Assembly: GCF_015706575.1 (NCBI RefSeq)
Contig: NW_024037074.1
Location: 1,612,001 to 1,676,000, forward strand
Direction: 5' to 3'
Source of the DNA: Patiria miniata
Taxonomy: Eukaryota; Echinodermata; Asteroidea; Valvatida; Asterinidae
DNA: 64,000 nt
A program made the position numbers and the translations under genes. The notes beneath the pieces were generated by a model. It worked only from the letters and a program-made list of their open reading frames with translations, had not been told where the DNA came from and did no database searches. Each line of letters starts with the position of its first letter. Position 1 is the first letter of the stretch. This document shows positions 23,401 to 35,742 of the stretch, one piece after another.

Positions 23401-23959
23401 GCCGCACCACTTTTTGGACAAGCTCCATACCAGAAACCGGAGACTTTTTTTTTTGGCCTTAGGGTTAATATATTCTTCCTCCAAGAGTTATTATGTAAAG
23501 CAAACAACCTACCAAAAAAAAAAAAAAAATTTTTTAATGACACTTGAATGGCATATTACAAAGTTCAGAGGTATTACAGGGACAGAAACAAAATGTCGTA
23601 CCTTGGACCCAAAATCGATAGAATTTGTGTATTCCTTTGCATCCACCAGGCCAGATGAGTTTGCAAACAAGCCACCCAGTGGGGAGTCGGACATGGCACA
23701 CCCGGTCAACAATCTGGACCTGGATACGATCACCAAGGACATCTCTAAGATCGGGCTGGGAGAAGAGGATCCCACCAGCCCTGCAGAACAAGACGACTAC
23801 GAAAGCGACAGCGATAACGACGATGACTTGTTTGTCAACACCAATCGCCCCTCGGTGACCTATTACTACTCCGAGAGTGATGAAGAGGAGGAGGAAGGGG
23901 CGGGGCTTAGTGATGATGAGGGGGCGGATGAAGGAGGAGATGAGGGCGGAGAGAGATAG
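20463..23959 (+). CDS. EIF1AD: EIF1AD, eIF1A-domain RNA-binding protein (4 coding exons)
   Basis: Nuclear S1/OB-fold protein related to translation factor eIF1A, linked in vertebrates to pre-ribosome work and stress response. Coding exons read from the sequence: 20463-20549, 21860-21968, 22556-22664, 23650-23959; all borders are AG/GT and the phases join without a break. They give 204 residues, longer than the about 165 of human. Residues 1-29 carry the [14 protein letters not shown] start typical of the family. Residues about 30-101 form the OB fold ([20 protein letters not shown], then [17 protein letters not shown], then [10 protein letters not shown]). The C-terminal half is acidic and ends with the family signature [13 protein letters not shown] and a long Glu/Asp/Gly tail. 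Intron 4 holds a Harbinger-like MITE that ends about 190 bp before the last exon. The exon-1 donor is duplicated (see 20538-20585). Confidence 0.93.
20538..20585 (+). repeat. 24-bp duplication spanning the EIF1AD exon 1 donor
   Basis: CAGATTGTTAAGGTTTGTAA begins each of two adjacent 24-bp copies (20538-20561 and 20562-20585). Each holds AAG|GTTTGT, so two equal donors exist (exon ends at 20549 or 20573). Using the second adds VCKKQIVK in frame. Confidence 0.9.
21984..22399. mobile_element. Repeat element in EIF1AD intron 2 with recurrent CCTCAATCCTGC box
   Basis: The ends are near-inverted (TTTAACCCTAACTCCC and GGGATGGTTAGGGTAAA). Inside, CTCAATCCTGCAAATTCCTCC-type boxes recur four times in one direction, and GGAGGATTT boxes occur in the other. 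Similar TTAACCCTAACTCCC starts occur at 22913 and 38589. It is probably a MITE; the target site is unresolved. Confidence 0.5.
23091..23458 (+). mobile_element. Harbinger-like MITE, family 1, copy 1
   Basis: It begins GGCCAAAAAAAAAAGTCTCC and ends with the inverse. The TIR continues GGTTTCTGGTATG. Three-base target copies TTA lie at 23088-23090 and 23459-23461. GGCC ends with TWA targets are the mark of PIF/Harbinger. Inserted in EIF1AD intron 4. No transposase. Confidence 0.85.
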
Positions 23960-24062
23960 GCGTTCCCTGTGCTGGGATGAGAACAGTGCCACAAAGTGCT
24001 GCAAACGGTTAAATTAGACACAGATTCTGCTTGGACAAAATGATCTAGTTTGAGCTGCCACA

Positions 24063-24370
24063 TGTGGAGTCTGTGGGATAATCTGCAGGTTGCGGGTTCG
24101 AGTCCAGCCTAGGGTCATGGTGCGCGTGTCCTTGGGCAAGGCACTTTGTCACTTATTGCTCCTCTCTACCCAGGAGTATATGAGTACCTGTGAGGGAAGA
24201 GATGGTTATTGTGACTGATTTTAGCATCGAAATGACAGCATCGAGCTGTATACTCCCAAGGGAGCTGAGATTGTATTTGGAATGCTTCATTGGCCCGATG
24301 ATCAGGGGGAATAATAATGTAAACCGCTTTGATCTTTAAAAGCGAAATACAAGTATTCATTATTATTATT
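24063..24370 (+). mobile_element. tRNA-derived SINE with LINE-like tail
   Basis: The B box GCGGGTTCGAGTCCAGCC (24093-24110) lies in a tRNA-like head. The body holds GTCCTTGGGCAAGGCAC and CTCCTCTCTACCCAGG. The tail AACCGCTTTGATCTTTAAAA then AAATACAAGTATTC ends in (ATT)n. The order head, conserved body, 3' tail with short repeats fits a pol III SINE that uses a LINE in trans. Confidence 0.75.
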
Positions 24371-24809
24371 ACGCACCTAGAATTTACTCATTGTTCAAAA
24401 TTTGTTCCGACTGATGTGGTATATGGATAGTAAATGTCAGATTTTCGTTGTTAATTTATCGTCGGACTGAGGGATAATTGCCATGTATCGTGATGTCAGC
24501 TGATCTCCGATGCCTGATTAGTGTGGCCGCAGTGGTTGAGCTGACCTTGAACCTTTTGAATGCCCTTTCGGCTCTAAAGCATATATATACACATAGCGCC
24601 AATTGACGATTTTTTTTCAGATGCAAATTTCTCCTATCGCTAAGACATTGTCATTGAAAACTGTAATACATGTACTCTCAAATTTTTTTAGATTTCATTT
24701 GTACCTTCATCGCAGTGTTTCTGCATCTGCAAGTGACAGCAAATGTAATGTCAAAGAAACAATGCATCCTAAAATACCAGGAGGTTTGTCGCTGAAGAGA
24801 GGAAACTAA

Positions 24810-25138
24810 GGGCCCCCCAAAAAGTCTCCGGTTTCTGGTATGGAGCTTGCCCCAGTAGTGGTGCGGCGACGCAGCTTTTTTTTTTTGACTGTTTTTTTTC
24901 TTCAAATGTCGGCTGATGACTGCATATGGTGCCCAACTAAATTTAGTGCAAACTATATGGGAGCCAAGAAAACACGTTAAAATTGTGCAGCAGCAGGATT
25001 CCAGTCAAACCAGTGAGTTTGGCAGTTTTAAGACATCATCTTACATTGAAAAAAAAAACTTTTTCATTTTGCCGACGCGCATGGCTACGGTGACGCGCGT
25101 GCATACCAGAAACCGGAGACTTTGTTTTTTTTTTGGCC
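24810..25138 (-). mobile_element. Harbinger-like MITE, family 1, copy 2 (inverted)
   Basis: Same ends as the copy at 23091 (GTCTCCGGTTTCTGGTATG next to GGCC) but the body is reversed. Target copies TAA lie at 24807-24809 and 25139-25141. Confidence 0.85.
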
Positions 25139-25637
25139 TAAGGCACTGTTGTGTATTTGTGAAAGTACATGTATCATTTTCTGTTGAGGGAAGATTATAA
25201 TCTGTCTGCGCTGGCAAGCTTTGACTACATGAATGGATTCTCATGTAACAGACTCTGTGCCCAAGTACCACTCAGCAGTTACAAATAGCGAGTTGGGGGA
25301 GACCACTGGGAGAGACATTTGAATGCATTGCCGACGGAGCCTGAAGCTCATGGAAGACACAACAAGTTTGTGCACAAGTGCTTGCACCACAAGTGCCGTG
25401 AATCAGTTCACGGAAGTATAGTGTCCCACTGGGGCTCTAAAAATGGTCCCAAAAGCATCTCCTGTTCCGCACTGATTCCATTCCATGTCAACCCACCTAG
25501 TGTGAACAACTCAAAACTCTTTTGTTTCGCAAGTGAAGCGATGGTTTTAGTTTCATTATGGCAAAGAGCAAATGGGTTCTCTGTTTGCATTGATATGGTC
25601 AAGTCCATCACAAGTCCCTGCAAGTCTGTCAGTCTTA

Positions 25638-25980
25638 GGCCAAAAAAAAAAAGTCTCCGGTTTCTGGTATGCGCGCGCGTCGCCGTAGCCATGCGCGTCG
25701 GCAAAATGAAAAAGGTTTTTTTCAATGAAAGATGATGTCTCAAAATCGCCAAACTCACTGGTTTGACTGGAATCCTGCTGCTGCACAATTTTAACGTGTT
25801 TTTAGATATGTGGCCTCTCTGGACTCCCATATATTTTCACTAAGTTTAGTCGGGCACCATTTGCAGTCATCAGCCAACATGGAAGCAAAAAAATCAGGTA
25901 AAAAAAAAAAAAAAAGCCGCGTAGCCGCACCACTTTTTGGCAAGCTCCATACCAGAAACCGGAGACTTTTTTTTTTGGCC
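25638..25980 (+). mobile_element. Harbinger-like MITE, family 1, copy 3
   Basis: Same direction and body as copy 1. GGCC ends, GTCTCCGGTTTCTGGTATG TIR, and TTA target copies at 25635-25637 and 25981-25983. Three copies within 2.9 kb. Confidence 0.87.
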
Positions 25981-26533
25981 TTATGAAAGGACTTACTCGA
26001 CTATGACACTGTGTATGTGTTTAAAGCCTTGGTCCTTATGCCTCAATGGTTAAAGCCAAATTTTTGTACATATCGGCATATCGAATAAACCAAGAAATAC
26101 CTAATTTTGTGTGGTCCTAGAATGTTGATTTGGTACACGTATGTGTCTGAAGATTAATTTTCCAGCACCCCCCTCCCCCCAGAAAAAAAGGGAAGTGACC
26201 ATATTGCAGGGATGTTTTATTTGTGTGCTTGGGGCAAAAAGGGGAGAGTTTCCAATTGTTTGTTGAGAATTTATGGAGAAATGCATTATAATCAACTATG
26301 GGTGCATGTGTATTGTGAATGAATTTGTGAGGAACGGAGGCAAGGTTTTCTGTCCGGCCAGAATGAGGATATTGTAACGGCGACCTAAATAGGCTGACCA
26401 CCAGTAGGGGGATTATCAAAAATACATGGATGTTGATCACAAATAACGGACAAAGGGACAATTATTTTCAATATCTGAAAATGGAAATAATTGGAATATA
26501 ATTAGCGCTTCTTCACTTACTAAATGACTAGCC

Positions 26534-26682
26534 AGGGGAGAGCATGCAAATATGAATAATAGAATTGAAATGACTAGTTACTGACAGAGCTAAGAATGCA
26601 GACTGGGGACTGCTACAATGGAACACCGTAGTCTACTAGGCAATGTAAAAATTACTGGGTGCAAGGGGGGTAAAATTAGAAC
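26534..26682 (+). repeat. Tandem duplicate, left copy, split from its partner by a MITE
   Basis: A roughly 150-bp unit starting GGGGAGAGCATGCAAATATG and ending with GGGTAAAATTAGAAC. It is repeated at 27151-27306 with about 90 percent identity by eye. A palindromic MITE sits exactly between the two. Confidence 0.85.
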
Positions 26683-26684
26683 TA

Positions 26685-27148
26685 GCCCCGTAAATGTGGC
26701 CAATTTACTGGACTACCTCCGTAAATAAAGGCCACACTTTCACCATGTACAAAAACATGTTGAACTTTGTCAAATTTTGATTTTCACATTTAGGCTTAGT
26801 TTGTAGTTTATTTTTGCTTTAGAAGCATACTCACCCTCTTTATAGGCTAATCAGAAAGTGCTGCCTTTTTCAGATGTCTATTTTTTGTGAAATTTTCAGA
26901 TTCTTTGGACACGTTTGCGTATCAAAATTTCAACATGAAGTTTCACGAAAATTAGACATCAGAAAAGGGCAGCACTTTCTGATTAGCCTATAAAGAGGGC
27001 GAGTATTCTTCTAAAGCAAAAATAAACTACAAACTAAGTCTAAATGTGAAAATCAAAATTTGACAAAGTTCGACATGTTTTTGTATATGGTGGAAGTGTG
27101 GCCTTTATTTACGGAGGTAGTCCAGTAAATTGGCCACATTTATGGGGC
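26685..27148. mobile_element. Palindromic MITE, 464 bp (TA target)
   Basis: Arms of about 195 bp are inverted copies that start GCCCCGTAAATGTGGCCAAT, with about 95 percent identity by eye. TA lies on each side (26683-26684, 27149-27150). A spacer of about 70 bp separates the arms. No coding frame. Tc1/mariner-type target. Confidence 0.85.
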
Positions 27149-27150
27149 TA

Positions 27151-27306
27151 GGGGAGAGCATGCAAACATGAATAATATAATTGAAATGACTAGTTACTGA
27201 CAGAGCTAAGAATTCAGACTAGGGACCGCTACGATAGAACACCATATAGTCTACTAGTACTAGGCAATGTAACAACTACTGGGTGCAAGGGGGGTAAAAT
27301 TGGAAC
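27151..27306 (+). repeat. Tandem duplicate, right copy
   Basis: Partner of 26534-26682. It begins GGGGAGAGCATGCAAACATG directly after the MITE and ends GGGTAAAATTGGAAC. Confidence 0.85.
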
Positions 27307-28257
27307 ATACTCACAAGACTATGCAGACCACTGAACCCTTTGATGTGAAGTAATGGTGGTGGTGATGGTGCCAAGTACATAGTGTCTTGCACATAAACAA
27401 GGCCACACTAAACTAGACTTCCATCTTCAGCCATACAAGTACAGGAACTTGGAAAATAAGGAACTAGAATGCACACCGCCATCCACCACCATGCCCCAGC
27501 AGCAAGTCCACTCCCTACTGGGTTTTCAAAGGGGTTTTATAGTACTGGGTCAAAATATGCATAAGGATTTTCAAGATTAGGAAAACTATGTAGTGTGTCT
27601 TTCTTATATGGAGATATTTGCATAAACACTAAGTACAGAGGTATGGGGGCAAGGAACTTAAAAATTATATCCCTAGCACTGTGAGAGTGAACAATAAAGA
27701 CTACAATGCGAGCTCCATCTGTGGTTTGACTGAAGCCCAAATATATGCGCTATCTATTGTGGTTTAAAGTAGGTTAAGTTGAAAGAAAGTAAGCTCTGAA
27801 ATAGTTTTGTGGCATTAATCTGACTTGAGAACAGGTGCAATACATGACTACTATGGATTACTGTTGCCAAAGCGCTCTTTATAATAGTTTAAAGGTGAAT
27901 TGGGACAATAATAAAATCAAATTTTGTTACAGTACTCAGAGATGACTTAAAGGCATATTATTTGCACTTACCCCAAAAGTGACAACCAAATTGTTTTAAG
28001 AAATGTAGGAGATTCCCAACAATCAGTCAATACACTGATTTTAATTGTTTTGAGTGAAGACTGCTATTAACAAAAGTGTGTTTTGTGATCAAAAGGTTGT
28101 GCAAGGTTTTTCACTGATCGAAAAGTGTATTATCCACTGAGCTGAAACTTCAACAGGCTAGGTATTGAACATTCTTCTTTGGATTTTGAGTGGTGTTATC
28201 ATTGGAAACAAACAAAATGCATGAAAAGCAAATGACCCTATATGCCTTTCAACTTAA
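27307..28257. other. Non-coding stretch, nothing recognised
   Basis: A/T-rich sequence with short frames only; I see no repeat or gene. Confidence 0.5.
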
Positions 28258-28774
28258 AGGGAATATACAACATTTGCTTTTGCTGCAAGTTTCAGAAATA
28301 AATGGATTTGGAGGATTAGTATGTTATAGCAAATATTGTTAAAATGACTTGTTTCACGATTTGGGCTTGTAGATGCTGGAAAAACCAAGAAAACCAATCA
28401 TGTTCTTGTAGTCTGGTTCCCTGACCCCACTTAAGATGAAACAGAGCAATGTATAACCTTCGCGGAATTGTAAGGTCAGAGAATCAGTCTAGCAGGCTTG
28501 TACCCCTTCACAGGTGTGTAATCAATTGCAAAGAAAACGCGGCATAACTAATTATGTAAAATTAGAAGCACTTTTTGAAAAAAAAACAGTTTTCTCCAAT
28601 GCTGGTCGGCCGACCAGCGTTGGAAAAATCCTATTTTTCTTGAAAATGACAGCACACTAGGAGCCACGATTTTACAGAATGTTTCAGACTGTCATTCCCT
28701 AACAATCCAGTGAGGTATTTCGTGATAATTTGATCATTTCGTTTTGTGATGTTTGCAAATGTTGTATCTTCCCT
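28258..28774. mobile_element. Non-autonomous TTAA-target DNA transposon, copy 2
   Basis: It starts AGGGAATATACAACATTTGC and ends AAATGTTGTATCTTCCCT, with TTAA on both sides (28254-28257, 28775-28778). The body is the inverse of 9444-9936, with shared runs such as AACCAAGAAAACC and TAATCAATTGCAAAGAAAA. Confidence 0.82.
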
Positions 28775-31700
28775 TTAACATGAGCAATTAGAATAGAAAT
28801 GAAATTGAAACAACAGCAATGAAGACAAGACCAGCTGATATTGTATACAAGGTGCACATTTATTTTAATGATCTGAACCACGGTCACTTTATCACTGGTA
28901 TGATACACTAGGATGTGATCCAACAATTTCTAGACTCCAGTACATTATCAATAACATTTTAAGTTATTTTTTTTACACTGTAATTTTTTTTTATAATTTT
29001 TTTTTTAATGTTTAATCTCACCACATGAACGACAGCTAGACCACATAAGTACGGCTAGGAGCTTAAAGATTGTCCATCTAGCTAGTCATTTTGAACAAAG
29101 GGATAAAAATGACTCCACGGAATTCCTTTTTTTTTTAATATTCAGGAGTAGATAATCCTTAAAATCTTTTGATTTGTCAAAAATCTCGTCCATTTGCACA
29201 CATGAGCTTTCAGATAAAATCCCCCAAAATATTGAGGCCTAGATGAAACCTTTGGTATTAAAACAAAACAAAAATACAGAAAATAAATTATCTTCAATAC
29301 AAAAGATGTTGAGTTTATGAATTTCGTTTTCTTCTTTCAACCATGCATTTGCACTTTTTCAACTTGTTCAACATTTTTTTTAATTTACTGCATCTGAGAA
29401 CATTAATTGGTTGAATGAGATCTTAATGTTACATATTCAATGCTTTTGAGTCACGCAAGTTAAAAAACAAAATAGATCACCTTAGGATTTGGATTCATGA
29501 TTTTTTTTTGTCTACTTGTGAAGACGTCTCAACTATTAAGACACTGTCCAATCAATTAGATTAGGATGATTGAAACCAAAAATTACATAAATATGAAACA
29601 AATCTTTCTCTTCACACAAAAAATACTATAGATTTGATACTGGTTCTTGAATTTGTACTCGATCACTGATATAAAAAAAAAATGCATACGACATTTCTCC
29701 TGGCAGTCTGGGTAAAGTTAGAAAACAGAGTGGTACAAGTACGTACAAGTTAATTCTTTTATGAACAAATTAAAACAAAAAACAACAAAATAACTTTTGA
29801 CAGTCACTGCGTAGTCTACTACTTCAAGTCACATTATTCACCTAAGAATCATATTTCAAGTTTTGTGTCCGGTCCGCGTGAACCATTTACACATGCAGTT
29901 TAGTTAACAGTTTTAATACATTCACTGATTACAAAATTTAAACGGCATTTTTGTTTTAAATTTAGATTTTAAGTTGGGCTAGTTTGGGAGGGGAGGTTCG
30001 GGCCTTGTCAATGTTTTTGATGGACAACTAGTGTACAACTTGAAAAATTTCAAAACCAAAATATATAGATCAATGTCAAAGGGGTAGTTTTATGGGGAGT
30101 GGAAGGGTGTTATATTTTCCAAAAACAGCCTACAATTTGTGATAAGATTTATACAATTTAATCTACACAGTTAAATGAACCAGCTAAGTTTATTTTCGTT
30201 TAATTCTACACAAATAAAAGTTAAGTTTTACGCACATTCTGTTTTGACAATTAAGTCTTTCAGAAATGACAAGTCTCACATGTCCTTAAGCTGACGAAAA
30301 AGTTGTTGTTTTTTTTTCGTCCAAGATTATGCAACCATTATAAAATAAATAAAACAACACAGAAAGACTGCGAAATTCAAGAAAGAAAAATGCCTCCTGA
30401 CTAATACTGCACAATAAATAAATAACAATGTACAAATCTTCAGCTCAAATTTCCAGATGAAATTCTAAAGAACACTGGGGCCATCTCAATTCATATCTGG
30501 GATGAGTTCCAGACAAGTTGCGGGTGGAATCATTCACTTTGTCCGGAAAAAGCTCTGCCATTTGCGCCGGACATGTTCCGGGGAAATTCTCATCAGCAAC
30601 TGCTTGACTCACCAACACTGATAACTTCATCACGGGAAGTTTGTGAGAAAGTTGTTCAGAATCCTGTAACTTATACCCGATACAATGTCCGCAACTTGTC
30701 CAAAAATCGTCCCGAATATGAATTTAGACGGGCCCTTATATATGATCAGAGCAAAAACAGAAAAATGAAACAATTTTTAAATGTGGCTGTTAACATGAAT
30801 TATTTTAAAGTCAGGAATTCTTTTTTTAAACGTGTTCTTCTTGTCAGTAAAAAACATGGCAAAATAAGGGGACTAAAAGTTGGAGCCTTACCCACGCATA
30901 CACTTCATTCTCTCTCTCAAATTATACTGCCAAGAATCGATGTCATCATTTGATACATTTCCAAAGCAAAAGCTGACATGATTATTAAATAAATCTATCC
31001 TATCTACAATAGCACACATTAGAAACAATAAAACACATGGCAGTGTGTTCCAATACGCAGGCATAAACATGGGGGGGGGGGACAAAAAAAACCCCAATAT
31101 TGAACAGCTGTATGTTTTTGATACCATTTCTGATTAGAAAGAAAAAAAATCAACTGCTGAGTATTGACAAAAACTATCATATCTGCTTCAAATCTGGGTA
31201 ACCATTTGCAGTCTGTCATATTACAAATTTGTAGGCACCAGGAAAAGCCATCTCCAATAACAGCTCAATGAAAAAGCATAAATAATAGAACTGAATTTTA
31301 TGAATCAACAGTTTTTCAGTGACCTCCCCAGACAGAACCTCTGTGTTATTTACTCTAATAAATTACTCGCCAAATTTATTTGTATACCCCTCATCAAAGT
31401 TATTAAAATGGAAATTCGTCATTTCAATTCTCTTAAATACGGGGGAAATGAGATCGTCTCAAGCATGTTATGACACCAAACGAATGTGTGTTTTGCAAAA
31501 TGTTTCGGTAAATCGGTGAAATTTAAAGATCAGATTGATTGATTCACATGATTCTCACAAAGTCTCAACCGACAAACTCCAAATTTCAGTACTAGGTATA
31601 CGTAATTTGAAACAGACTTTTACTAAGTTCAGGTTGACAAAAGTAACGTAATAAATAAAAACAGCCTCAGTTGTCTTCAGATCATCTGATTCATTATTAT

Positions 31701-34442
31701 AAAGGTTAATGTCTTTTTTCTGTTTTTTTTTTAAATAATTTTTTTTGAAATGATAGTTGTCACGTTGAACATGATCTACGCGATCTGGCATGTAACATAC
31801 AGATCAGGTGCACATTATCACCGGAAGTCATTAATACATATTACTTTTGAACAACCATACTAATTTACTAGAAAAAAAAGTCTTTGAAAGTCCACAGCAT
31901 GTTTATGTTTGACCAGTTTACAGCCTTCGGAAGCCAATTAGGTCCTCCCATTAAAAAAACCACTCCTTCCTACACTTCCAACAAAACTGACACTACATCA
32001 CTGCCAAGTCTGGTACCAAGGGTCTTTTTTTTTAAGAGCCTATCCACCAATAAGCAAGTTCGGCAATTTCAGCTACATGCACATTTACATCAAGCTTGGA
32101 CAATTTTCCCTTTTATTTTTGGATACAAAATTCACCAAGTGCATGAAAAAATCACAGAGTGCGCTGGTGACATCGAAGTAAAACTGATCTGAAATACGTT
32201 CAAAACTTTAAACTGAATCACGGTGGCCTTTTTTTTTTTTTTCTGCTCAAGCTTTTGTGCAAACCACAGTTCCATATTCTTCTTGATTGCACGGGAAACA
32301 AAATTGCAGATTTGGATTAGATTGCTTTAAACTAACTCAACAACTTGTTTATCCCCTGTTTCTTGTGAACCAACTAGAGATCTGGCTTGTAAATGACTTC
32401 ACCGCAACCTTGACTGAGGTTCAACGTGAATCCGTGAAACACTCAGCAACTAAGCGTTGCAATGCACATTACAAATTCTAAGTCCTTATGGCAAATTAGA
32501 CAAGCTGCCTAGCTTTAGAGTTCTACTCCAAGTCTATGATTTCAGTGTCTTTTAAGGCAATTCTTACTTTCGAAATGGCAAGTTTTAATAATAAAGAGAC
32601 CAGAATTTCCATAGATGTACACAAATCCTTCATGCGATCGTCACGGGGCACTGGAGATCAAATTTCTGCTACATGTATGTAGTGAGAATGGTAGTGTACC
32701 ATTGACATTGTACTTCTATGCATTAGTCTTACGCCAGCCTGTGATTTCTGTTTTAATTTCGTCCGATTTGCAAAGAGGAATTATGTCACTTATATTGAAT
32801 CTGGCAAGGCAGTGGACAAATCTTCACAAATGGACTCAGCTCGTCAGTGGTCAACTCAATAGCAAAGACAGTTGATCAGAGATGACAAAATCGATTGGCT
32901 TTTGAAACACTAACACCAGCGGCAGCACAAATGTTTCTCTTAATAACAGTTCCGTTATAAATTGAGCAATTCTTTGTGTATGCGCAATACAGCATTAAGG
33001 CAGAACAGGCTTTGCCTCATCCACTTTGCTTGGAAGGAGCTTTGCTACCCCTCGCCCGCTTTGCAGGAGAGTAACCCGTGAACGAAAGGCGGCGTGTATG
33101 CCACCTGCTTGAAATAATTCAATGACATGTGATTAACGACCCACCAATTAAATGACATAACATGTAGTAGCGAATCCACTACAACCCCCAATAACGCTGA
33201 AATAATGATCATTCTTGAACCACGATGTGAGGATTAGGAGTATTCAATCAAGACATTTGGGGTTCAGACCTGTTTTTTTTTTGCTACACCATGTGACCTA
33301 CCGCCACCATTCATTGCACATACTCACTAAAAAAAATCCCAGGCACGTTTCTGATTCGTCAATTTTTTTTTCAATGATTACACGGTTCGTCCACTCCACT
33401 CCTCACGACTGTAAAAACACTTTTAACACGTAATGCAGATTGCACATTCCGACAAATGGTAGTCCCCGGTTACAAAAAAAAAACCAAAAAAAAAAAAAGT
33501 TTATTTTATACAAGGTTTTATCGTGAGTTGCAGCTAAACTGTCATAATAAGAATAATACACTGACAAATCTTACATATTTTCTTTTTCGCTAATAACAAT
33601 ACCTTTATACTATATACATGGTTTCAGAGTGGCCATAGTTTTTGTACAGTGTGGTTTTGAAGACTTTTTCAAGCCTTGTAAAAAAAAAAAATATCATTGC
33701 AAGACGTTTCTAACCTTAAACCTACATTCTGAGAGTATCGTTTCTAAAAAACAAAACAAAATCTACATTATCTACACAGAATATCTCACACAGTTATTCT
33801 ACGCGTACAGGATAAAAGTTAGGTATATATCTAAGTCTCAACCAAGCACAAGGTTGAAATTTCGCCAGTGAGGATTTACACCTCAAAATTGTTACATTTT
33901 AAGTCAATGTAATGAAGGTATGTATTTTTGCAATCCTTTGATCCATAAGAGTACAAACATTGTCAGCGTTTATTGAAGCGCAATACACAAGATCTGATAC
34001 ACCGTGCCCTCTGGAGACATGCACACAATAGGGAACAATAGATTGTCTGTGCACATGTACATGTATGTATGTTTAGTACACATGCGGTACGTGATGTTCG
34101 TTATACGACAAATTATGAAAGTAGTGTACTGATGAACCTAGTGAGTGGTTACTGTACTTAGCCACATAAACATGACAGCCAAGTATTTGTATGCTGTGTA
34201 ACACAGAATTGGTTTTTCACAATTTTGTTTTTCTTGAAAATTTGCATTTTTTTTTACTACTATTGGAGCATGTGATGACAGTACAGCTTTTTCCTGAGTG
34301 TCCTTTCTTACTGCAGGCATGCAACTGGGGAACCCCCCCCCCCAAAAAAATGAAAATTTTAATCTCTACAAGACTCTCTGCAGTGTTATTCTGTTTCTTA
34401 ATGCAATGCAAGCGAAGTTAAACAAAGCAATGAAACCACCTG
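28775..34442. other. A/T-rich low-repeat stretch, possible far 3' end of PKC transcript
   Basis: Strikingly A/T-rich, with only one recognised element (30478-30735) in 5.7 kb, in contrast to the element-dense flanks. On the minus strand an AATAAA lies at 28859-28864, just outside the TTAA element. A nearer minus-strand AATAAA at 36317-36322 would give a much shorter 3' UTR, so the real PKC end is open. Confidence 0.3.
30478..30735 (+). mobile_element. Harbinger-like MITE, family 3, copy 1
   Basis: The left end GGGCCATCTCAATTCATATC and the right end GAATATGAATTTAGACGGGC are inverted. The body matches the copy at 38864-39113 (shared runs such as GCAACTGCTTGACTCACCAA). The target duplication is degraded here but is TAA at the other copy. 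Confidence 0.72.
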
Positions 34443-34713
34443 GGGCCAATTTCATAGCGCTGCTTACCGCTAAGCAAACTTTGGTGTTAACCCTAGCACA
34501 AAACTTTGCTAACCTTAAGCACTATTTCGCGGCGTGTATGTGCTAACGGTCCGCGCATGGAGATTTATATTGTTACGTCACTAAGTTAAGCAATTTTGTT
34601 TTCCTCTGAGGTAAACGTGCCTTTTGCTGTGCTTACTGCTTACGGTCTACATGAAATAAACAGAGCTCTGTTAGCAGAAATTTGTGTGCTTAGCAGCACG
34701 GGGAAATTGGGCC
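34443..34713. mobile_element. Harbinger-like MITE, 271 bp (CTG target)
   Basis: The left end is GGGCCAATTTCATAGCGCTG followed by CTTACCGCTAAGC. The right end is the inverse (GCTTAGCAGCACGGGGAAAT, then TGGGCC). CTG lies on both sides (34440-34442 and 34714-34716), matching the CWG target of PIF/Harbinger. Confidence 0.75.
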
Positions 34714-35380
34714 CTGATCCGAGGATAAGTTGCATGCCTGCTAACTGGCCATCGCAATTTTGATTTATGTGATGACACGCTGGAATAATTCAAGAAAGGG
34801 GGACAAGCATCCCTGTTGTGTTGACTTCTATGGACTCACTTGGCTGGGCACGATGCAGTGATGTACATAGACATGTGCGGGACTGTGGGCTCAAGAATTT
34901 CATAACTGCTTTTTCCATGATACGCTGACGATCATGATCTCGAGATCGCAAAACGATACGTATCGTGAACTTTTACTGCAGTTCTTAAGGCTGACGTTTG
35001 ACATACATGCATTTGTTATGTTCATTCTTAAGTTGTCCACATACAAAACTAGTGTGTTGGGTTTTAAGTTTCCAGTTTTTCCAACTCTGCTAAACTGCTC
35101 CAGCTGCTGTATTTGCTCTCAACATTTCATTTTCAAGGTACATTTTTCAAACATTAATGTGTTGCTCACAGCACTTTACAAGATGTCCACAAATGTGTAC
35201 TTCTGGCGTCTGAAACAGTCTTCCGTCTGAAGTTCAACATATCTGATTGCGATATTGTATTGCGATAGTGATTTTCATGTCATGACGCCACATACTGCCA
35301 ATTTCTGTAACTGAGATTTTCCATTCATCAATGAAACACTACATTCCAAAAGTGTATTCAGACTTATCTAACGCTGGTAA

Positions 35381-35742
35381 GGTCAAAAAAAAAAATGTTT
35401 GGTCTCTGGTCAGACCAAAGTTCCGGAATTGATGAGGCGACGCATTTTTTTTTTTTTTTGGCCTTTTTTTTTTCAAGCTTGGATTGTACAGAATAGGTGG
35501 GTACTATTTTGCCTTTGTTGTGTCCTCATATACATTGGGTCCTCCATAATGTGCCTTGGTGCCCTCCATCATTTGCCTTGGTGCAATTTCCCCATTCCTT
35601 GGTACAAAAATTTGAGGAGGTGCGGCAATAGAGGGCACTGCTGTAGCTACCGCGGACAATTTGAAGAAAAAAAAAGGTTGACGCGCATGATTAAAATCGA
35701 CGCGCGCGCCGACCAGAGACCGACTAATTTTTTTTTGTGGCC
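35381..35742 (+). mobile_element. Harbinger-like MITE, family 2, copy 1
   Basis: The ends carry GGTCTCTGGTCAGACC and GACCAGAGACC next to poly-A/T and GGTC/GGCC. Target copies TAA lie at 35378-35380 and 35743-35745. The body includes GTGCCTTGGTGCCCTCCATC and GCGGCAATAGAGGGC. Layout parallels family 1. Confidence 0.85.

Noticed and set aside
25319-25640. 138-codon plus-strand frame after EIF1AD
   Set aside because: Its end lies in a Harbinger-like MITE and the start shares DNA phrases with non-coding repeats at 61.1 kb and 45.9 kb; no domain.
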